A stretch of 64,000 nt of DNA. Source: Ceratodon purpureus. Its lineage: Eukaryota > Streptophyta > Bryopsida > Pseudoditrichales > Ditrichaceae. The position numbers and the translations under genes were made by a program. The notes below the pieces were generated by a model. It was not told where the DNA came from. It did not search any database and worked only from the letters and a program-made list of their open reading frames with translations. The stretch spans positions 2,369,799 through 2,433,798 of the forward strand of contig CM026429.1 in assembly GCA_014871385.1 (NCBI GenBank), in the 5' to 3' direction. Below are positions 1-11,974 of this stretch, one piece after another. Each line of letters begins with the position of its first letter. Position 1 is the first letter of the stretch.

Positions 1-49
1 TTTTAGAGGTGGAAATTGGCAAAAACGGGCTTGGAATTTTAGGGGTTAA
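1..49. mobile_element. Right end of a TTAA-flanked MITE, cut by the window edge
   Basis: The first 45 bases match, with a handful of mismatches, the right end of the 186-bp element at 45,132-45,317. Both end in GAATTTTAGGGG followed by TTAA. Only the right end is in the window, so the left end and target duplication cannot be checked here. The assignment rests on similarity to the complete copy. Confidence 0.6.
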
Positions 50-3000
50 GAGGAGTGCATTGTCAAAGGAAGTCTCTCCTTTTCTTAGCCGGATATGACA
101 TTTGTTTTGAATCATTGCTCCATTGTATTGTTGCATGTCAAAACAATGTCTATCAATGCAACATAGGATAAGAGATTGGTGTACTTAGATATTTTCTTAT
201 CCTTTTGACTAGTGGATTTCCCTCATTTGTTTAAGACCTAAAGACCAAAGGGTGTTTTTGCTCAAAACTGCCTCCAAATAGTCCCTTCTGAAAACAAGCC
301 GGATAGTGCAAAATTGGAACTAATTTTGGTATTTTCAACCATAAGATCTTGTATCTAATTCCTATGTCTATATGCCTACCAAATCTCACACTCTCATTCC
401 TTACCATTTGAGAGATCATAACATTCAAAGTTGAAGAAGTTTTTTACCCTGCAAAAAGGGGACATCAATCTTTTGAGGTCTAAAAAAACCATTTTTTTGA
501 GTAGATTTAGAATTAGCCTCTTTAGATTCTTGTTCCTAGATGACTTAGGTAAACTTCCACAAAATCTCATGCTCATGAAAGGTGTGGAACCTTGAGAAAA
601 TCATCAATTTCCACAAGGGGGTTTGCTGACATTCACATACAAAGGCCGATTTTTAACAATAAAAATAGCATATGAAACATTCTTGGATTGAAAATCAAAA
701 CGTTGGAAACATGCTCTAGTGCTTCTTCTATATATAGGAAATTTTATTTTTGAAAAAAATAAAAATCTCGATTTTTGGTGAAATTTCAAAGTTTTGCCTT
801 CGGCAGATATGGGCAGATTTTGGCGGTTTTGGGCAAAAATTGCTGCATTTAGAGTGGCTGAGAGCCTGTCCAAAGATTGGCTAAAATCTTTAAAATTCCA
901 TAACTTTTCTTCACTTCATCAAAAAAAAAAAAAAAAAAAAAAAAACAAATATCTCCATAAACCTCTTGAAAAACCTTTTTCCACAAAAAAATTCAAAAAT
1001 TTCAAGTAAATTTGAATTTTTATGAACCTCCCCAAAGTCCAAAAACGCCCATTCTAGGACAATGGCCTTTTAGGGGTTAATATAACCTCTAAGGACTTAG
1101 AAATGATTAGGAGACTCAAAAGGGAAGTGGATTTTGTTCCAACTAGGGTTTCATTAAGCTTGTCAAGCCTTCATTAATGTGTAAGGTCCAAGATAGATAA
1201 TCCCTTGATAAAAAAACTCCACAAGAAAGGTAGAGTGCTGTAGCTTCCACAAGTTGTAGAGCAGTTTATGTGACTATAAATACAATTGATGGTTGCTCTA
1301 AGTCTTTAGTAGGATAGGAATCCAACTCCTATCCTTTCTTAATAGATGATGGACCAAGGCGTAATTTGCTAGACCAATCAAAAGGGAAGGAATTTGTTAC
1401 TTGTCTCAATAATGGTTGATCATTAGATGTGAGAAAAAATATTTCACATATATCTTTCTATTCAAAAAGGCAGAAAACCTCAAGATTCCATATGTCCTTA
1501 AAAATTGCCTCTTGACTCAAAATAAATCCACAACTCTTTCTTGTGACTTATTTGGGCCTATGAGGTGGAGGAAACCTTTGAACTAAAGGCCATAGTTTAA
1601 GACGCTATAGAAATCATTAGGCTTCCTAAAAGACACTTTTTAGGCCATGCTTCTTTGTGCATTCTCAATTTAGACCTATATTCACTACTCTGGCTCCAAT
1701 TTATACCCGTATTATATGTCCAACTTGTATTTGAACATCATTTGGCGATTGGATAACGTTTTGTACAATGAGACATAGTTTAAAAATGAATTGCAAATTG
1801 GATTTTCTTGATAGATATGCTTTGATGATCTAGTTGGATAACATTGTTGTGAGTGCATATTCTAAATCCTAGACATTTAAGCATTAGTCTTGTAGCTTTT
1901 TACACGTCCTTTTCAAACTATTGTTACTTGTTCTCTAGCTTCTCTCTCTCTGCTTACAAAAAAAACTTGCCATGATTCTAAAATGACATAGTTTATAATG
2001 ATTGGCCAGTTTGCCATATATAGACAAAAATTATACCTATATTTAAGGTAGTAGGTTGTATCCCAATAGAAATTTAACGTTTGCATAGTTAGAACTTTGG
2101 AGGATGAAGTTTTTAAGTTTAAGGTGCATTTCAAAGCTGGTGCAAAGCCATCCTTGGAGAAAACAATTTTTTTTAAGAAGTCTATAATTTCTTGTGAATT
2201 TCTAAAACGCATACCGTAGATTGTCCAACAATGTGCATTTGGTGGTTGCTATCTAGAGAGGTAAGATTCATGAAACTATGTGCAAATTATCCAAAATCTA
2301 GACGAACAAGAGTTTGACATGGAATAGTCTTAGTAAGAAAAAAGATGTAATGGGTGGGGTAAGATGCTTGTGCACAAGGTCATGGAACCAAGCACCAATC
2401 CTCCACAAAGCCACAACTGGTGGCTCATGGCAATCATGGAAAGGAGCTCGAGTGGCGTGGTGAAGCCTTTGGCAACTTGATATTTGTAGATGTGGAGCTG
2501 GTGCGTATTGTGAATATGCCTTGGAGGTGTGGAGAGGAGCTCCGCAAAAGACCCGGCCTACGCTCGTTGTGCCATTGCGCCCTAAAGGGAAACGTACTGC
2601 TAGAGTGTTGAACTTTGCTCCGGCACAATTCCAGTTTCGAGCTATAGGCTCCTATGCCCCTTTGATGCTTAGCTGCTACCTTTGCGCCCCTTCTTCTGCC
2701 ATGTAGGTAAGATTGCTTGCCCTCCTTCCTCTTGACTGCGTCCCTTTTGTTGCAAGCTTCCCCAAGCCGTTGCAATTAGCGCATGAAGTCCTCTTTGTTT
2801 TATTCTGCGGCTCCCTCTTTTTTTTGGTGCTCTTGCTCTTGCACAATATTCCTCCTTCTTATGCAAAAGTTCTTTTGTGCCTTGTGCTGGTCCTCTAATA
2901 CCTTCTTTTCTTCTTTCTTTCTTTGTGCTACACTTGTTGTAGCTTCTTTTAAAACAAGTATTTCCACTAGTCCCACGATGTACTCTCTAGATGACATGAT

Positions 3001-6000
3001 TATATTGTATGTGTAGCCAAGAGAGGTTGTTGTCTATTCCTTTTATTGTTGGGATTAGTTCAAGCAATGAAAAGAATTGATTTATGTTAAGTTGTTCTCA
3101 TTTTTTGTTTGCACCTCAACATGGAAGACAAGATGTATGGTGATGTGTTGCTTGTTTGTCTTGTAGTTGCTCTCTTTGGAATTTGACACATCCACATAGA
3201 AATGGCGAGTTCTACCAAATATTAAAGTCTCTCGCACCTCTTGTGTAGATCCATAGCAAGTGCCGGAGATCCATGCAATCCAGAGTCACTACCACTGCCT
3301 CAACATGAGTGCTTTGTCTACGATGTTTGCACATGATCTAGTTTAAGGATTGCTTCAATAAGTTGCGGCTCCTTTTGGTGACTGCCCTAAGCCATTGGCT
3401 GTGAATGCTCTTAGCTGAGGATTGTATAGTGGATTTTCTTGCTAAGGTCACTACATTGAACCACTCCTTCTAATGGCTCTGCCTTGAGAACTGCATGTTA
3501 AACCTGCTTGCGCGGAAACTCCACCAAACCACTTCCACCAACGACTTTGTTGTGCCTTTTGCATGCTAATTTTGCTTGCTATATATGGTTGCTCTACCAA
3601 ACCTCTCTTGGCAATTGCCTCGCCGTTTGGCTCTAATAGCATCCTCTTCTTGCTGCCCTTGCCCCAATTTGTACTCATTCTATTAAATGTTTGTATTCTC
3701 CTCTAATTTGTGGTCCTTCTTGGCTCTGCCCTTTCTTGACCCTCTTCAAATCTTTGACTTGGTTGCATGCATGTAGAGATTGCATGTTCATTGTATGACC
3801 TAATCCTTGTTTTTCTAGAACTAGATTTGATTTTCTCGGGTGTTAGTGATTTCTTTGGTGCATCAAATGTCTTAGCGCATAAAATTTATTTTTTTACCAT
3901 CTTCTCTTTATTGAGTAGAATCCAGTAGTCTCTAATTTGCCTACAAGCTGACTTGAATGGCTTGAAGCAAGAGATATCTAAGGGCTATAGGGCATGAGAG
4001 GTGTAGGAAGGTAACAAAATTATGTGTAAACCTAAATTCATGGCTAAATTCACCACCTCAAGAGTAAGATGCAAATTATGCCCATCCAATATATTTAGAC
4101 GTCTGTTTTCTTGAATTACCTATGATATTTTCTTGATTTACCTTTGCTGTTTTCTTCAAAGTTCCAATGAAATGTAAAATTTATAATTGGAATATCCACT
4201 TTGTCATTTGCATAGCTGGAAAAGCTTGAAATTATACGAACTTCATCATTTGCATTACTAACAAGTGCTCTTGTTGATCTAGTTCAATGGTATGCACAAA
4301 TTTGAAGCCCAACTTGGCAAGGATAGTTGCACCACCACTCCTCCCGTCCTAATTCCTACTCTTACAATAGTTGTAGATATGGAAAGGAATCTAGCTGAAG
4401 GTATTGTAAAGATCGTTGAGGTTGCAATAGAGTGCAACAACCCTAGTTGGCCTTTGTTTGAAAGCCTTCAACCATGACTTCTCTGAAAGCCCTATATCAA
4501 TCTAGGGAGTCTTTTTAGTTTGTATGCTTGGACCACCTTTGATTTCAGCTGCCTTAAAGTTAGAAGGTAGCTCAAATCTTGCATTTTAAAATAACAATCA
4601 ACCAATTTTTCCTCTCTATCTAGTTTCATCAATGTTTTGGACCCTCTTTTTCTTCTCAAACCTTTCTATACATGTGGTTTCTGAGAGAAGTTGTTGGAAT
4701 TCCAAAAGTAGAAGATGTGATTCTTACCTTCATTCTTTTATCTACTATTGTATCTAGTCTAACTTGAGTTGTGCATTTGTCCAAATCCTTGTTTTTTTGG
4801 GTGAATTCCTCCTTAGTATGTTGTAAGGCTCATCCTCCTTGCTTCGTACATGCGTTCTCCCTCAACCATGTTGAAATCAACTTGTGAGGGGATATGTTGC
4901 CTCAATGACGCTGAAGTCCTCAAACCATACCTTCTACTTCTGTCACTTCCTCCATCAAGTTTCTATGTCATCTATGCTAATTTTGAGTTGCAATATAATT
5001 AACATGCAAGAAAAGAAGTGAATCTCTATATCTACTCTTTCCTCCAACTGATATTAAGCCATGGAATCATAAAATCTTAAATGTCATCTATACTCTCGTC
5101 ATAGCCAAGTTGTGCTAAAATGTCATATTGAAACCCTTCACATTGAGTTTCTTGCACAATCTCCTCATTGCTTACAAAATTCTCACTTTTTTGCATTAAT
5201 CTCTCTATTACTCTTCTAATCATCCTAATCTCACTCATATTCTACTCATTGCTTTGCTTACAAAAATCACCATGTTTATCTACACAATTGTCCCCAAAGA
5301 GTTGTAATTAAGAACAAGCCGTCACCCTAAACCGCCTATTTGGAAGTACAAAAGAAATATTCATTATTACAAAATCAGCCCTCAAGATGGGCAATTTCTT
5401 GAATTCACAGAGTATTGATGACATCTTTACACTCTATTTCCATATGACATAATATAGTTTTTCATTCACTCTACAACCTAAAGAGACCTTGAAATCATCT
5501 AATATGCCATAAAGCACCTTGCTAGGCGATTTTACAAATATGAAGAATCATTGTTTGGACAACCGACTCCAACAATAAGGCTCAACAACATGACCCGCTC
5601 GAAAATACGATCCACTAGATCATATTTGTTTGGGCAATTAGAACATTGTAGATACTTAGAGAAATAAGTTTTAATTCAAGAGAAAAGCCCAACAATTTGC
5701 TAAGTATGTGTGGCGAGGCCCCTTTGGAAAATTTCTCCATTCTCCCCAACAAACCTCCCGCGGCATTACTCGATGTGGAGGGTTCTTCCGGGATTTTTCA
5801 GCAGAATTCCCCCACGAGGAAAAACCCGCCCCATGGAAAAACCTGGGCATGTCAATTTTTTTAGGCAGAGAGCGAGCATGAAGTTCGGCCCGAGCAGTAT
5901 GTCAAGCACTCGGAACAACCAACCGGAAATGCCGTCAAAGGGATTCGTAGCTTCGGCCTTTCAGATCAAAGCAGCCATCCAAGTACTCTTTCAACCTGAA
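50..6000. other. Gene-poor AT-rich region, no supported gene
   Basis: No open frame longer than about 120 codons, no recognisable domain and no convincing spliced model on either strand. A run of 25 A lies at 921-945. The stretch around 2,400-3,000 and 5,700-5,900 is richer in GC and has short open frames, but their translations look like low-quality composition rather than protein. Much of 3,000-5,300 has the look of decayed repeat sequence. Nothing here supports a gene call. Confidence 0.5.
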
Positions 6001-6088
6001 TGCCTTAATTTGCCAATGAATGTCACATATAACCACGAGAAAGTTTGCATAACTGCAAAATGAATGACTTTGGTCAAGATAATTGTAC

Positions 6089-6365
6089 TGAAGCAGTTCC
6101 AAATGGACAGGACCGCCACGCATCCAATTGCCACGGCTTTCACTTTAGGATCAGAGTCCACACCGCTCTCCAAAGAATTGGCCCCTGTAATCTGTTAGTT
6201 GAAGTTTAGTAGTTTGCACACAGGGCCACAGGACATATATTATCCCCGCTATTGAATCATCCAAATGACATGAGGGATTCTTTACTTACGCCGGGAACAA
6301 TATAACGAGAGAATGTGATCGTTATGATGGCCAAGCTTGCATTCCCATGCACGAAGAACCATAAT
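6089..6365 (-). pseudogene. Partial duplicate of LAT-type transporter exons 3 and 4
   Basis: Read on the minus strand, about 6,290-6,365 encodes a relative of the end of exon 3 of the neighbouring transporter (shared ITFSRYIV, then GTAAGT donor). 6,089-6,191 encodes a relative of exon 4 (shared VKAVAIGCVAVL and IWNCF). The exon-4 copy is exactly 103 nt like its parent, is open, and keeps both the AACAG acceptor and a GTACA donor; the intron between is 98 nt against 93 nt in the parent. No copies of exons 1-2 or 5-13 were found nearby, so this cannot make a full transporter alone. It lies just downstream of the parent gene on the same strand, within or beyond its 3' untranslated region. Most likely it is a decaying local duplication; use as an alternative downstream exon is possible but unsupported. 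Confidence 0.75.
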
Positions 6366-6739
6366 GGAGTACTCCATTGTTCCAGTAGCATTTATTGTCT
6401 GGACTTGAAGCGCAGTCTTCCTGCACCGTATTATCGTGGCTAAGTTGCGCTTTCTCTAGATTCCTGAGGCACTTGAGCTGACGAGGAAAAAGATGAATTG
6501 TTGTACAACACTTCTTCTGAATCTTCTTTTTAAGAACGTCTTCCCACCATCTTTTCGCCATGTCACAAAATGGAACTTCTGATGCTCCGGACAGTCGGGA
6601 CATAGTTTCGATTAGAGTAGTTGCGCAACATCAGTCTCAATTAATCTTAATTTGTTAGTCATAAATTGATACAGTACTAAACGTTGGATCTAAGTGTTAC
6701 AAGTTATGCACATGTCGAAGGACTGCTTCAAGTCTAAGA

Positions 6740-9700
6740 TTATCTGATGAAAAGATAATAGACGGGGAATGAACTAACGACGAATCCCAAGGACAAACTT
6801 GTTGGTAAAGGTTGTGCTATCAGCGCTGAAACTACCAAGTACCTGTAAAACATCGAGAGAGCTTGTGAATTTAGTAAGCAGCTTAAACGTACAAGAAACA
6901 ATGGAGTACTCATCAAGGACGGAAGAGCACTATGAGCTACATGGTCAAAACGTAGCAATTAGGTCTGGTGCAAAACATGCAAGAGTACCGGTAGTTGTCA
7001 AAAGTAAGACTCATACAAAAGCAGAAATTGCAATAAGAAGAGCAATATCCACTTAGCCGCTATACTGTTAATTCCCAGCATATATGGAGAGAGTAATGAC
7101 TTACAAGGAAAAGCATATGACTATGAGTGGGGCATATGGATAGAAGCCCAGGGTGTATGGTCGGTGTAGGTCAGGGAGATCATGCCGTAACTTTATATGA
7201 GCTGCGGCGGAGAGACCATAGAATAAGTATGATGACACGCCTAAGAAGCTGATCAACTGCACACATTATCAGCAGACATCAGTATTAGAATCATCATCTA
7301 CTGGTTTCATCACCTTCAAACTCTAGAAACAGCTCAGAAATAAATAGCAAATGCTTCTGAGCTCTGTAGGACATAAGAATTGGTGTGCTCCTCATACCTC
7401 AACAAAATTGCTGGATTGCAGCAACAGGAGAGTACACAGTGTACCCTGCACATCGCATATTGAAAACATCAAACAGTTGGACAAAAGTTTCTGGCACATC
7501 CGGATAAAAGTTGGATAGATTTAGAAATAGGATTTTCAATAAGGGTAAGCACTTTCAAACCTGAAGAAGGTGCGCAACATATGGAGCGCGGCTCCGTACA
7601 CCAACTAAGCCAATGCTCTTGAAAATTTGACCCTGCCTAGCTGCGGCATACTGCACAGTAAAGATTGTAGTAAGATACAGCTGATTCATTCCCTCATTCT
7701 TTGACATCAGAAAGTCTCAGTACGGTATTTTAGCTCAATGTGGTCACCGCAAGGCAAGTGTACTTATATACTTCGTAAGAGGTATAACCAAGATGTAGTC
7801 AGATAAATATTTTAACAGAGATAGTTTACACAGAACAGGACAGAGAAACGCAAGGAGAAAAGTATAAAGTCCTGGTTCATTATAAAGTCCAGAATATGTG
7901 TGCATATACTTTGAAAGAAACAACCTTAACTTCAGAAGCCTCTACAACAAACTTCGATTGTCTCAGTGATTAACTACCAGAAAATGATGGAAAGTCGCTA
8001 CAAAGGAAAGCAGATGCATTACCAAGTAGCGAGCACCACAGATGATGATGCCATTAGCAGCACCAAGAGCGGAGAGGGAAACAAGTATGGACATTAAAGA
8101 TCCTGCCCAAGGTCCTAGAGCTGCGTTCGTGGCATCAATGGCAACAACTGCTGATGTCTTCACCACTGTCATTAAAACAAACAAATTGTGAATGATGGAC
8201 ATGCCTTTGAACAAAGGCATTGATGTCTACCAAGAGAATTCCTAGGCTGACTTCAAACTTAGGTGAAAATGAAACCAACAAGCTTTTAATACTAATGTTA
8301 ACTTACTATTATCTACAAAAACAACCAGACGTAAGAGGCAACTACTTGCCTGAAGCAGGGAGGATGCAGAGGTAGGTCACGTTCAATAACAGCTGCCACA
8401 TTTCGACAAGTAGATACCATTAGTTCCTATCATTGAACATCAGTAAAGAGAAGCAACATAAGACTACATGGTAAGTTTGAGTAAGGACCTACGTAAATGA
8501 CCATCACAATAGCCATGCTGCTTATTGTTCCGCGTGGGATGTTTCGCGCAGGATCTTTCAACTCTTCGGTCAGAAATACGAGATCACCCCTACATCATAA
8601 CGGTAGATTTAGAAGGTTGAATATAGAGAGATAATTTCTTATGACCAATACGTTCACTTACAGTGTCATGAAAATCCTCACAAAATCTACTTAGTTGACG
8701 ACAAATGTTACTCAAACTTGCAACTTTCTATGTTTACATTCACTAACATCTTTCGAAGCACATATTGGATTTACCATTGAACACTAATTCTTCATGGGTG
8801 ACAGTGGTATAAATGTACTAAGTCAAACATATCTACCGTCATCTGGATCTGTCTCAATATGCCCTACTAATTTTCATTCGACAGTGCTGAAAGCAAGGAG
8901 CCCAAGAAACTGACGAAAATTAGCACAGAAGATTAAACGAAATGAAACGTATCCCTGGTTAGATCTGAATGCATCATAAATTAGGATACTCACACTCAAT
9001 CTGAAGGAACAAGAAGTTTGAGAAATGTAGACCTACCAACCAGAGAAGGCCCACATAGCAGCCACACAACTCACGCCAAAACCCGAGAAATCGCTTCCTT
9101 TAAATGGTTTGTGCATATTCTTCTTCAGGACATGTGAATCATCCCACACAAAACTAATTGCCGCTACCACTAGGATTGAAACGAGCAGCAGTTTCATCGC
9201 ACTGAGGACATTTTGAAGTTTAGCACTGAGATGCACTCCTGCACGTTTACCCAACAAGTAGAGTATAACTACACAGTGGTACAAAGAGATCATATATAGA
9301 GTTGCAGTCATGCGAGGTATGAAGCATAGGAGACAGGCCAAAAGGACAACCACAAAAAATAAATAGTAGAACTGCGAAGGGAGACCTTTGAGCACCACAA
9401 GTGTTATCTGGAATGACTCTTAAATACTGTAGAATTAATAATATTTGTTGCACTTCCAAAACGAGTGAGCAAATGAAGAAGCCAGTGACTTGCTCACAAA
9501 TATCAGGGAGCTTTATCAGTACCGAGGAAAAACACCGTGAATACACAAGATCATCAACCACGGAAAGGAGATGTAGAGAATGCGAAGAGCCTGGAGGAAT
9601 TGCGTGCAACTTGGGTCAGGATGACTGTACCGAAGCAGTTCCAAATGGTCAGTACCGCCACGCATCCAATTGCCACAGCTTTCACTACAGGATCAGAGTC

Positions 9701-10619
9701 CACATCGCTCTCCAAAGGGCTAACTCCTGTGAACTGTTCAGTTCAATGAAATTCAGTACTTGCTCAATAAGGACGCAGGACATACAAAGGACAAGACCAC
9801 CCTAATGGTGTGAAAGCTTCACTTACGCCGGCAACGATGTAACGAGAAAAGGTGATGGCGACGATGGCCACGCTTCCATTCGTAAGGACGAAAAACATTG
9901 TCCAGATAAATGCAAATCCCCAAGCCTCACCAAACGCGATCTGCACACAAAGTCACGATGATAAGTTTCGACGCGATAAATACTGCTGGAGTCTTAGACA
10001 AGTGGGTAATACAACCATGAAGACACAAGATTCAAAACCAAGGACGAGATCAACTACGATGACAACTGCCATGTGCATTCCACATAAGAAGAGGAACGGA
10101 AGCGAATGGCCATAAGAGAGATCCGAGAAGGAAATGCGAACCCTAAAATATTCTGCATTGCCTCCAGCCTGGGGAATGGCAGCACCAAGCTCAGCGTAGA
10201 CGAGAGCAGAGCACAGAGCCATAAACGACGCCGCGATCCATGCCGTGAGTCCTAACCCTACGCTGCCCGCATCCTGAAGCACCACGCCCGGCGAGGTGAA
10301 GACGCCGCTGCCGACGATAATTCCCACGAGCATACTGCATAGCAAATGCAAACCCGGGCTCATTCCTCTCACTCCCCAACAATTCCAACATCATCAGTCA
10401 GCCTCCCTCTGTTTCTCTCTTACAGTTCACTGAATGGAAAATCACACCAGAATAACTGCGCATTCGCGATACCCACCTGATTCCATCAACGAGACTCAAG
10501 CTCCGACGAAGCCCAAGTTCAGAATTCGACGTCCCGAGCTCCTCATCCTCGCCATCGGAGGTTCTCTTGTATGTTTGATTGGCGATCAAGGACTCTTGTT
10601 CTACGGACTGGTCTGCCAT
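6740..10619 (-). CDS. SLC7 LAT-type amino acid transporter (APC superfamily), 13 exons
   Basis: Predicted 492-residue, about 12-helix plasma- or endomembrane amino acid carrier. Exons (minus): 10619-10477, 10334-10142, 9940-9827, 9733-9631, 9238-9037, 8589-8493, 8392-8350, 8165-8023, 7650-7561, 7445-7398, 7256-7105, 7064-7017, 6842-6740. All join in phase to 1,479 nt. Helix 1 carries the APC unwound motif GSGVF (residues 56-60) after LSLVDGISMLVGIIV; helix 2/3 has AELGAAIPQAGG; helix 6 has AFSGWGDLVFLTEELKDPAR, the hallmark of LAT/y+L carriers; the C-terminus ends FPVYYLFIR. The ATG at 10619 is the first in frame. Exon 7 is only 43 nt and is followed by a GC-AG intron. The family exchanges neutral or cationic amino acids, in animals often with a heavy-chain partner; substrate here is unknown. 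It looks intact and differs from the angiosperm LAT/PUT polyamine carriers. Confidence 0.88.
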
Positions 10620-11974
10620 ATCTAGCACATACAGTCGCAGGAAAGGGTCGGCACCGGGCTAACAACGGAATCTTGTAGAAACTAGACACAATCCAGGGAA
10701 GCCGCGGAATTCTGAAAACACTAAAACACATAACCCCTGACTACAACAATAATAATGCACTGTACTACAACAAAGCAAGATGGAAAGTAGCACACCTTTA
10801 CCAAAGTTGGCGGTACAAGACAGTCGGCAGAACCGAAGTGGGTGAACCAAAGTGGGCTACAATTCAGAGTGAGGGCAGCGGAAGACAACCCAGCAAACGG
10901 TGCTACAGAAAATTCACCCCGCAATCCGGATGTGCCTTGGCCTTCTCTTCGCGAGATACCGGCACAAGCTCCAAACTACTGAAGAAACACATCTACAGCA
11001 CTTCATTCAACGCCGAGAAAACTTGTGATGGGTTTCACTGGTCGCATAAGAGCAGCTTGTGCCCAACACGCTATCCTTCTGCCTGACGATCAACTTGCGC
11101 ATCTCCCTCACAGCTCATATGTCAAAGTCAACAGCTAGAAGTAGAACAGCAAGTGCCGTGTTGTGCCAGTTTGTAGGCATCTCAACCATCATGTTTGTTG
11201 CCTTCGTCCTCACTGCGTTGCTCTCGTTCTGAAGCTTCGATTCTCTGAAGTTTTGAGACTCATATGAAAATTGCATTCATGTGAATTATTCGGAATGGTT
11301 CACATGGCGGAATCTTGGAATATTCCTCTCATTAGAAGCTTCAATACGATGTGAAGTGAGGCCACTGCAACATGACCGATGCAATGAAGGCTTTACGTAG
11401 TCTTCAAGAATAAGCCTCGGATGATTTATTCTTCTTGCAAATTCTGTGACAGGCTCCTTCAGCACATGATGAGCAGCTGGGGTTTCTGCACAGCATCATA
11501 TGAACCATGTGGCGTTATTTCGATTCCTCTATCACTTTGAATGTCGTTCCTCGGAGATTCCTCAGCTATCTTGGTCTCAAGCACAGTTATCTAGTTCGTG
11601 TTTCTGAATAAAAACGTCCGTCCGTATGTGCTGATAATTCTAGATGGTCCAAGCATTCTCAACAATTGTGTGCATATCGTGATCAACGACTCCTTTTAAA
11701 CCTTAGCAGAGAACTGTGTACGTGCTTGAGGATTGACATTCAACACTCACAATATTCCTCACGATTAGCCCTCGATCGATAGACTCACTTGCCTTACAAC
11801 CACAGCAGTGGTTCGGCAACTGAATTGTACAAATATATACATGCGTCTAGGGGACAATTGTGACTACAGTATAAACACAATTTAACGAACTACGTCATAG
11901 AAACACTTGATTAACTCCAGGTTTAAGATTTATGCGTGAGTCTAATCGGTTGATATGCAACCTCGTCGAAGTGG
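10620..11974. other. Promoter/5' leader of the LAT-type gene and 3' flank of the oxidase gene
   Basis: No coding region is supported. The part next to the transporter start (10,620-10,900) is probably its 5' leader: on the minus strand a possible donor (GTAAAGG) lies near 10,800 and a TTTTCAG acceptor near 10,714, so a leader intron is possible. The rest is presumed promoter and the 3' untranslated region of the oxidase gene ending at 11,975. Confidence 0.35.

Noticed and set aside
6362-6379. Palindrome AATGGAGTACTCCATT as a regulatory site
   Set aside because: A half-match occurs by chance near 6,900 and there is no supporting context.
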